From an uncultured Clostridia bacterium (GTDB lineage Bacteria > Bacillota > Clostridia > Oscillospirales > Ruminococcaceae): DNA of 5,109 nucleotides. Positions within the stretch are counted from its first letter, which is position 1; each line of letters starts with the position of its first letter. A program made the position numbers and the translations under genes. This document shows, piece after piece, positions 1-4,131 of this stretch. The notes beneath the pieces were generated by a model. It ran no database searches and was not told the origin of the DNA. It was given only the letters and a program-made list of their open reading frames with translations. The stretch spans positions 1-5,109 of the forward strand of contig CAMNDR010000106.1 in NCBI GenBank assembly GCA_946535685.1, read 5' to 3'.

Positions 1-2
1 CT

Positions 3-165
3 AAGGCGTGTTGACACTAAGCCTAAAGCGCATCTTTTTGGCATAATTTTACGCATACTGCGTCGAAAAAACTTGCCGGGCGACAGCCCGCCTGCGTTTT
101 CTCTCCTTGTCTGCGCAGAAATTCTGCTCAAAAATCTGCACATTATTATAGTGTCAACACGCCTT
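3..165. mobile_element. MITE-like element with 17-bp terminal inverted repeats
   Basis: The ends carry a perfect 17-bp inverted repeat, AAGGCGTGTTGACACTA at 3-19 and its reverse complement at 149-165. The interior has no usable ORF. It is itself an imperfect palindrome: the two halves share interrupted blocks such as TTTTTG, GCA and AATTT, and they meet at a small hairpin, CGGGC-GACA-GCCCG (77-90), lying within 1 bp of the element's centre. A short, non-coding, hairpin-like segment with terminal inverted repeats is what non-autonomous transposon derivatives (MITEs) look like. No target-site duplication is visible (CT on the left, GAG on the right), but the window starts at base 1, so the left flank cannot be read. 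It could also be an IS remnant or a repeated intergenic RNA element. Confidence 0.6.
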
Positions 166-245
166 GAGAAATCCAAAAGCAGGATCCCCTTCCTGAAAGT
201 CCGGAAATATATTGAAACCACGCAGTATCTCAACCAATTATAACC

Positions 246-253
246 GAAAGGAG
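246..253 (+). promoter_or_regulatory. Ribosome binding site fixing the start of the 263 gene
   Basis: GAAAGGAG ends 9 nt before the ATG at 263. The frame is open further upstream to a TTG at 212, but that codon has no Shine-Dalgarno sequence, so 263 is preferred. No convincing promoter is visible between 166 and 246. A TTGAAA at 212-217 followed by an ATTATA-like box at 237-242 has a 19-bp spacer, which is poor. Confidence 0.7.
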
Positions 254-262
254 CCATTCCCG

Positions 263-892
263 ATGGACACGATCTGCTACACCCTGCGGCTGAAAGACTA
301 CAAGACCCCGAAGCATGCCATCGAGCGCATCCAGAAGAAGGTAAAGCCCAAGGGCGTGACGGCAAACTGGACAGTGGAAGTCAAGGCACAGTCCGTTGCC
401 GTTTTTTTCGGTGACGGAGAAAGCGAACCGCTGACGCTCTCCTTCACCCGGAAGGAAGCCAGCGGCTCCTGCAAGGTTGCCTTCCCGACCGAGGGCAAGC
501 TCTTTGAGAATGAAAAGAAAAGCGAATGGAAAGCGCTCATCCAGCTCCTGCATTCGCTCAAACCGCTCTGTGCGGAGATCGAGGTCGAGGACGATCTCAA
601 ACTCGCCGGTGCCTATTTCAAGAGCCTGGATTACACCTTCGGCATCCGGGAGCTGACCCCGTCTGAGACCGAACGCCTTGACCGGCTCTTCCAGCAGGGC
701 TTCACCGATCACGAGGCATTCCTGTTTCAGATCTTCGCAGAGGATACCGGGCGGGACAGTCTGCCGGACTGGAAGGCGGCCATCCATCCGTATACCAAGC
801 TCAGCGATCCCTTCCCGCAGATCGGGCAATTCTGGGAGACCTACATCTTCGAGACCTCCACCCTCAAAGGCGAATGCCTGCGGGCGATCTAA
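263..892 (+). CDS. Hypothetical protein, N-terminal part of the interrupted gene
   Basis: This is the 209-residue product expected if the TAA at 890-892 is real and is obeyed. It is the only part of the split gene with its own good ribosome binding site. It is soluble, with no signal peptide. It contains a Trp- and Phe-containing stretch near residues 165-200 (FLFQIFAEDTGRD, then IGQFWETYIFE). No catalytic motif can be pointed to. If the stop is a sequencing error, the correct feature is the full 263-1213 frame. Confidence 0.6.
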   Translation: MDTICYTLRLKDYKTPKHAIERIQKKVKPKGVTANWTVEVKAQSVAVFFGDGESEPLTLSFTRKEASGSCKVAFPTEGKLFENEKKSEWKALIQLLHSLKPLCAEIEVEDDLKLAGAYFKSLDYTFGIRELTPSETERLDRLFQQGFTDHEAFLFQIFAEDTGRDSLPDWKAAIHPYTKLSDPFPQIGQFWETYIFETSTLKGECLRAI

Positions 893-1213
893 AAGAACGA
901 TGTCTACGCAATACACGGAAAGAAGGTCATATCCGGCGACCCTCCCGCAGAGATCTACACCTTTGCGCTCGGCGTGGGGGCGATGTTCTCCTGCTACGAT
1001 TTCATCGACAACACCTGGGGCAAGGGCAAAAACGTGACGCTCTATTACAAGGACATATTCCTGCCGCTGTTCCAGGCTGCGGATGCCTACGGGAAGTGCA
1101 GACTCGCCTATCAGCTTTTTGTTTCGATCTATGACTACTGCAAATTCCAGTTTGTCGGCAAAGACGAGATCATCAGAATGATCGAAGCCTATGAAGCATC
1201 GGTCAATGCATGA
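263..1213 (+). pseudogene. Unrecognised 316-codon gene interrupted by an in-frame TAA
   Basis: From the ATG at 263 to the TGA at 1211-1213 one frame is open except for a single TAA at 890-892 (codon 210). It yields 209 residues before the stop and 106 after it. The frame does not shift, and the coding character continues across the stop: codons end mostly in G or C, and the later peptide (KNDVYAIHGKK, then ALGVGAMFSCYDF, then FVGKDEIIRMIEAYEAS) looks like ordinary soluble protein. The simplest reading is one gene hit by a point change such as CAA, GAA or AAA to TAA, or a sequencing error. The downstream part could start at GTG 974 or ATG 983, but only a run of G lies just before them. There is no signal peptide or membrane segment. 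I do not recognise a family. The N-terminal part (TICYTLRLKDYKTPKHAIERIQKKVKP in pieces) is lysine-rich and the rest is mixed alpha/beta in character. An antisense frame is also open across the region but has no ribosome binding site and looks like a shadow. Confidence 0.65.
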
Positions 1214-1341
1214 CACCAGAGGAGGGACAGGCCGGCGATAAAATCGCAGGATTCGTGGCGGCAGCCCCGATCATGGTGCAGGGGCGCTCACCAGTGCGAC
1301 TGCACCATGCAGACCGCAATGAGCGTTATCGTCAGATCTGA
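1210..1341 (+). CDS. Possible 43-residue ORF coupled by ATGA
   Basis: The ATG at 1210 overlaps the TGA stop of the preceding gene (ATGA), the arrangement typical of translationally coupled genes. The frame runs 43 codons (starting MTPEEGQAGDKIAGF, ending NERYRQI) to a TGA at 1339-1341. There is no Shine-Dalgarno sequence before it, the peptide matches nothing I know, and a long hairpin (1272-1309) lies inside it. It may be a chance frame or the stump of a truncated neighbour. Confidence 0.2.
   Translation: MTPEEGQAGDKIAGFVAAAPIMVQGRSPVRLHHADRNERYRQI
1272..1309 (+). other. Structured hairpin, 10 bp + 2x2 internal loop + 5 bp
   Basis: CATGGTGCAG at 1272-1281 is the exact reverse complement of CTGCACCATG at 1300-1309. 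Inside, GCGCT and AGTGC pair (one G-U) around a CACC loop, leaving a GG/GA internal loop. The sequence after it is not T-rich, so it is not a standard intrinsic terminator. It may still end or protect the transcript of the upstream gene. The rest of the 1214-1486 gap holds a perfect 10-bp palindrome, TCAGATCTGA (1332-1341), a weak AACTTT/AAAGTT pair (1374-1406) and the cellulase promoter. Confidence 0.4.
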
Positions 1342-1416
1342 TACATCCGATCAGGTCCCGACAGGCTTTTGTGAACTTTGCACGATGGATACACTGCACA
1401 AAAGTTGGTTTTTGTG

Positions 1417-1445
1417 TTGACTTTTTTACGATAATGTGGTAAAAT
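1417..1445 (+). promoter_or_regulatory. Sigma-A promoter of the GH5 cellulase gene
   Basis: The -35 box is TTGACT (1417-1422) and the -10 box is TAAAAT (1440-1445), separated by exactly 17 bp. Transcription should start near 1452, giving a leader of about 35 nt. The boxes sit in a local AT-rich patch between GC-richer flanks. Confidence 0.75.
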
Positions 1446-1454
1446 TGTAGTAAC

Positions 1455-1468
1455 CGAAAACGATTACG
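1455..1468 (+). promoter_or_regulatory. Palindromic operator candidate, LacI-family type
   Basis: CGAAAACGATTACG is a 14-bp near-palindrome centred on CG, of the form CGNAANC-GNTTNCG. It begins about 3 bp after the expected transcription start and ends 3 bp before the ribosome binding site, a position where a bound repressor would block transcription. LacI/GalR-family operators, including CcpA cre sites and the GlyR3 site of Clostridium thermocellum cellulase genes, are palindromes with a central CpG. The match to the cre consensus is partial, so a gene-specific LacI-type repressor answering to cellulose breakdown sugars is as likely as CcpA. This is inference from position and symmetry. Confidence 0.45.
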
Positions 1469-1486
1469 CCAAAAGGAGCGGATAGA

Positions 1487-3292
1487 ATGAAACGAGGAAT
1501 CTTCAAACGCCTTGCAGCAGCAGCGATGAGCGCTGCGATGCTGTTCGGCATGACAACGGCTGCAGCACCGGCAAAGGTCACTGCAGCACCGGATGAGTAC
1601 CACGATGACTGGCTGCATGTCGAGAACGGCAAGGTCGTGGACATGAACGGCAACGAGGTCTGGATGACCGGCGTCAACTGGTTCGGCTATAATGTCGGAA
1701 CACAGGTTTTTGACGCTGTATGGCGTGCAAACATACACGACTGCCTAAATGCGATTGCCGATCACGGCTTCAATCTTCTCCGTGTGCCGATGTCCACACA
1801 AATTATCCTGCAATGGAAGAACGGCGACCCTGACCCGCAGGAACCCGGATACGGTGTGACGCAGAATCCTGAACTGACGCTCGAGGGCGGCAAAAAAATG
1901 TACAGCTTTGATGTTTGGAATCAGGCAGTTGCATGGTGCAGAGAGAACGGCATCAAGATTATGGTGGATATCCACAGTGCCACCACCAATGCAGCAGGTC
2001 ATCAGTATCCCCTCTGGTATGACGATAACTATTCCACACAGGATTGGCTCGATGCAATGGAATGGTTTACGGACTACTACAAGGACGATGATACGATCAT
2101 CGCATTTGACATCAAGAATGAACCCCACGGCAAGCCGGAGGAAGGCAAATTTGCCAAGTGGGACGATTCCACCGACGAAAACAACTGGAAATATGCTGCC
2201 GAACGTGCCGCAGAAACGATCCTCAATGTCAATCCGAACATGCTCATCATGATCGAGGGTACCGAGTGTTACCCGGATTTTGCCAAGGGTGCTGATTGGT
2301 CTACACCGGCGGTGGATTATGCGCACTATGGCGAGCCGAGCAAGGTGTTTGGTGCATGGTGGGGCGGAAATCTCCGTGGTGTCAAGGATTGTCCGGTAGA
2401 TCCCGAAAGATTCAGATCACATATCGTATATTCGCCGCACGATTACGGACCACTGGTATACAAGCAAAGTTGGTTCCATCTCGAGATGGAGAAGATCAAA
2501 GTGAAAGATGAAAAAACCGGTGAAGAAAAGGAAGTGGAAACAGATAAAATCATCAGCTACGAGTTTGACAAGGACTCACTCCTCAAGGAATACTGGTACG
2601 ATACATGGGCGTATCTCGTGGAAGAGAACATGTATCCGCTCCTCATGGGCGAATGGGGCGGCTGGACGGATGACGAGCATGACCCGTCAGGCGCGAACAG
2701 ACATTGGATGGCCGTTCTCCGCGATTATATGATCAAAAAGCACATCCACCATACTTTCTGGTGCTATAACTGGAATTCCGCAGATACCGGCGGACTTACC
2801 TATGAGGATCCGACAATCTGGGACGAGGAGAAGTATGAGTTCGTAAAGCCTGCCCTCTGGCAGACCGAGGACGGCAAATTCATCAGCCTGGATCATGCGA
2901 TCCCGCTCGGTGATAACGGCATTACGCTGTCCGCGTACTACAACACCGCACCCACGCCGACAGATCCTCCGAAGCCGACGGATCCGATGCCCACTGAGCC
3001 TGTGACGGATGAAACGACCGATCCGAAGCCCACCGAGCCCGTCACCGATGAGCAGACCGATCCGAAGCCGACACCCGGAATAGGTGCCACGCTGCTCGGC
3101 GATGTGGACGAAAGCGGCAAGGTGGATATCCTCGATGTCATCACGCTCAACAAGAGCCTGATGATCGGCGAAAAGCTCACCGACCAGGGCAAGGTCAATG
3201 CCGACGTAGACCTTTCCGGCGGCGCCCCGGATGAGGTTGACTCCCTGAACATCCTCAAATGCGTGGTAGAGATCATCACGCTCCCTGCATAA
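1487..3292 (+). CDS. Secreted GH5 endoglucanase with C-terminal dockerin
   Basis: This protein of 601 residues most likely cuts internal beta-1,4-glucan bonds of cellulose outside the cell, docked to a cellulosome scaffoldin. The start is fixed by AAAGGAG (1472-1478), 8 nt before the ATG. Residues 1-34 are a signal peptide: positive MKRGIFKR, an Ala/Met-rich core, and cleavage probably near VTAA-PDEY. The GH5 catalytic domain spans about 40-485 and resembles subfamily GH5_1: NGNEVWMTGVNWFGYN (54-69), Arg99 in LLRVP, His163 in DIHS, acid/base Glu212 in DIKNEPHG, WWGGNLRGV (291-299), His318 and Tyr320 in YSPHDYGP, nucleophile Glu389 in LLMGEWGG, and Trp425 in HTFWCYNWN. All expected active-site residues are present. 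A charged insertion sits at about 333-360. A Pro/Thr/Asp/Glu linker (about 487-530) joins a type I-like dockerin (534-601) with two calcium loops, Asp539/Asp541/Ser543/Asp550 and Asp573/Asp575/Ser577/Asn587. There is no carbohydrate-binding module. Xyloglucanase or mannanase activity cannot be excluded. The gene is monocistronic, with its own promoter and terminator. Confidence 0.93.
   Translation: MKRGIFKRLAAAAMSAAMLFGMTTAAAPAKVTAAPDEYHDDWLHVENGKVVDMNGNEVWMTGVNWFGYNVGTQVFDAVWRANIHDCLNAIADHGFNLLRVPMSTQIILQWKNGDPDPQEPGYGVTQNPELTLEGGKKMYSFDVWNQAVAWCRENGIKIMVDIHSATTNAAGHQYPLWYDDNYSTQDWLDAMEWFTDYYKDDDTIIAFDIKNEPHGKPEEGKFAKWDDSTDENNWKYAAERAAETILNVNPNMLIMIEGTECYPDFAKGADWSTPAVDYAHYGEPSKVFGAWWGGNLRGVKDCPVDPERFRSHIVYSPHDYGPLVYKQSWFHLEMEKIKVKDEKTGEEKEVETDKIISYEFDKDSLLKEYWYDTWAYLVEENMYPLLMGEWGGWTDDEHDPSGANRHWMAVLRDYMIKKHIHHTFWCYNWNSADTGGLTYEDPTIWDEEKYEFVKPALWQTEDGKFISLDHAIPLGDNGITLSAYYNTAPTPTDPPKPTDPMPTEPVTDETTDPKPTEPVTDEQTDPKPTPGIGATLLGDVDESGKVDILDVITLNKSLMIGEKLTDQGKVNADVDLSGGAPDEVDSLNILKCVVEIITLPA
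2993..3070 (+). repeat. Tandem 39-bp repeat encoding the linker
   Basis: Two adjacent 13-residue units, TEPVTDETTDPKP (503-515) and TEPVTDEQTDPKP (516-528), differ by one residue. They form the core of the linker between catalytic domain and dockerin. Such Pro/Thr-rich linkers are flexible, often glycosylated, and vary in length by unit gain or loss. Confidence 0.8.
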
Positions 3293-3341
3293 CCCCCAAA
3301 GCCTCCCTGCCGGAAATGGCAGCGCTGCGATAGCATTTTTC

Positions 3342-3390
3342 CGCCATAGTATTTCTGATGCAAAGTCAGAAGTACTATGGCGTTTCTATT
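3342..3390 (+). terminator. Intrinsic terminator of the cellulase gene
   Basis: A 17-bp stem (3342-3358 with 3366-3382), perfect apart from one T-G wobble, closes a 7-nt loop and is followed by TTTCTATT. It lies 50 nt after the stop codon. A smaller CTGCC/GGCAG hairpin (3307-3322), with a TTTTT further on at 3336-3340, may add to it. The T tract overlaps the -35 box of the next promoter, so termination and re-initiation are packed together. Confidence 0.8.
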
Positions 3391-3417
3391 GACAGTGCAG
3401 AGATGTTATGCTATAAT
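3389..3417 (+). promoter_or_regulatory. Full-consensus extended sigma-A promoter
   Basis: TTGACA (3389-3394), a 17-bp spacer and TATAAT (3412-3417) match the sigma-A consensus at every base, and TG at 3409-3410 adds an extended -10. Transcription should start near 3424, about 18 bp before the left repeat arm, giving a leader of about 115 nt for the gene at 3539. The promoter lies outside the inverted-repeat cassette and points into it. Confidence 0.85.
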
Positions 3418-3441
3418 TTTTATTAACATATATCCGAATTT

Positions 3442-3530
3442 GCGGGGGAGCCCCCGCTGGCAGGATTCTCCCAATGCGCCATACGGCGCAAAGGTCGAAT
3501 AGGATCTGTGCTAAATCGGAATTTATAAAG
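3442..3530 (+). repeat. Left arm of the cassette inverted repeat
   Basis: The arm contains two hairpins of its own: GCGGGGG-AG-CCCCCGC (3442-3457) and TGCGCC-ATAC-GGCGCA (3475-3490). It is transcribed as the 5' leader of the gene at 3539 and stops at the first bases of its ribosome binding site. The inner 29 bp (3502-3530) are AT-richer and carry seven of the eight differences from the right arm. Confidence 0.85.
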
Positions 3531-3538
3531 GTGATAAT

Positions 3539-3916
3539 ATGTTTGAGTATAGGAATATAGACGGCATAGACATTCTTAAGGAGAAGATTCCGTCAGAGCT
3601 TCAATATTGGTGGCAATTCGGAACTATATTGGAGCTAAATTATAACTCAAAAGCAATTGATGAATATTATTGTGATTATACCAATATGATTACTTTACTG
3701 CTTACAGATTATGACCAGCAGTACAAAATTGAGCTCTCATTATACAACATAAGAGGAAATTTGAATATTGATATGGCGAATGGATTTTTCAGCGGTTTTA
3801 CAATAGATGAATATTTAGATTCAGGAAGCGATAATAATTTCCATCTCTATTCTATTGAACAAGATATTGAGTTCGATTTATACTGCGAAAAAATAAGAGC
3901 TGTTCTTGTGCAATGA
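3539..3916 (+). CDS. Small acidic AT-rich protein, unknown function (cassette cargo)
   Basis: The protein has 125 residues, no signal peptide and no membrane segment, so it is probably cytosolic. It is rich in Asp, Glu, Tyr and Ile. Visible blocks are ELQYWWQFGTILELNY (residues 20-35), ELSLYNIRGNLNIDMANGF (about 65-83) and SIEQDIEFDLYCEKI (about 105-119), suggesting a beta-rich fold. The start is supported by AAAGGTGAT just upstream (3527-3535), which matches the 3' part of the anti-Shine-Dalgarno complement, with short spacing. I do not recognise a family. Small, acidic, AT-rich orphan proteins of this size in accessory islands are often immunity proteins of polymorphic-toxin systems, but no toxin gene is adjacent, so that is only a guess. 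Expression should come from the consensus promoter at 3389-3417. Base composition differs sharply from both neighbours, a sign of horizontal transfer. Confidence 0.75.
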   Translation: MFEYRNIDGIDILKEKIPSELQYWWQFGTILELNYNSKAIDEYYCDYTNMITLLLTDYDQQYKIELSLYNIRGNLNIDMANGFFSGFTIDEYLDSGSDNNFHLYSIEQDIEFDLYCEKIRAVLVQ

Positions 3917-3920
3917 GTAA

Positions 3921-4009
3921 CCATATAAATTATGATTTAGCGCAGAACTTATTCGACCTTTGCGCCGTAAGGCGCATTGGGAGAATCCTGCCAGCGGGGG
4001 CTCCCCCGC
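3921..4009 (-). repeat. Right arm of the cassette inverted repeat
   Basis: This is an inverted copy of 3442-3530, starting 4 bp after the cargo stop codon. It holds the same two hairpins, TGCGCCG-TA-AGGCGCA-like (3961-3976) and AGCGGGGG-CT-CCCCCGCT (3993-4010). On the cargo mRNA it forms the 3' untranslated region and could act as a transcript-end stabiliser even without a T tract. Confidence 0.85.
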
Positions 4010-4030
4010 TGAGCAGACAAATCAATACAA

Positions 4031-4062
4031 TGCCCCGAAGCACCTTGAAATGCTTCGGGGCA
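4031..4062 (-). terminator. Terminator of the clp gene, possibly bidirectional
   Basis: TGCCCCGAAGCA (4031-4042) and TGCTTCGGGGCA (4051-4062) form a perfect 12-bp stem with an 8-nt loop. On the minus strand the stem is followed by TTGTATTGATTTG, a moderately T-rich tail, 69 nt after the clp stop. On the plus strand the tail is AAAACTTCT, which is poorer, so ending the cargo transcript here is less certain. Confidence 0.65.
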
Positions 4063-4131
4063 AAACTTCTATATGGGTATCCAAGGCTTCCTTCTATTGC
4101 CCGGGCATAAGCGAACGACTGGCGGAATCCC

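Larger units (their letters stand above)
3442..4009. mobile_element. Single-gene cassette bounded by 89-bp inverted repeats
   Basis: The arms 3442-3530 and 3921-4009 are inverted copies, matching at 81 of 89 positions by hand alignment. The outer 60 bp have one mismatch. Between them is one ORF and almost nothing else: 8 bp before the start codon and 4 bp after the stop. The ORF is AT-rich (about 32% GC by hand count), whereas the flanking genes are GC-rich, which suggests import. There is no transposase, and no target-site duplication is visible at the arm ends. The cassette lies in the gap between the cellulase terminator and the convergent clp gene. It may be a non-autonomous transposon carrying cargo, an invertible segment, or two intergenic repeats that happen to bracket a gene. 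Confidence 0.6.

Noticed and set aside
11..47. Promoter reading inward from the MITE end (TTGACA, then CATAAT)
   Set aside because: The spacer is about 25 bp, too long for sigma-A, and no gene follows inside the element.
230..1216. Minus-strand open frame of 328 codons across the interrupted gene
   Set aside because: It has no ribosome binding site, and its Leu/Gly/Arg/Glu-rich composition is typical of an antisense shadow in GC-rich coding DNA. The plus frame has a strong AAAGGAG, proper codon bias and more natural protein sequence, despite its one stop.
1745..2326. Minus-strand 193-codon frame inside the cellulase gene
   Set aside because: It overlaps the well-supported GH5 catalytic domain, including Glu212, and has no ribosome binding site.
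3491..3500. T-arm-like GGTCGAAT in the repeat arm, hinting at a tRNA
   Set aside because: No acceptor stem, anticodon arm or D arm can be built around it. It is part of the repeat in both arms.
3913..4110. 65-codon plus-strand ORF starting on the cargo stop (ATGA)
   Set aside because: Most of it translates the right repeat arm and the terminator hairpin. It has no ribosome binding site and no protein-like pattern.
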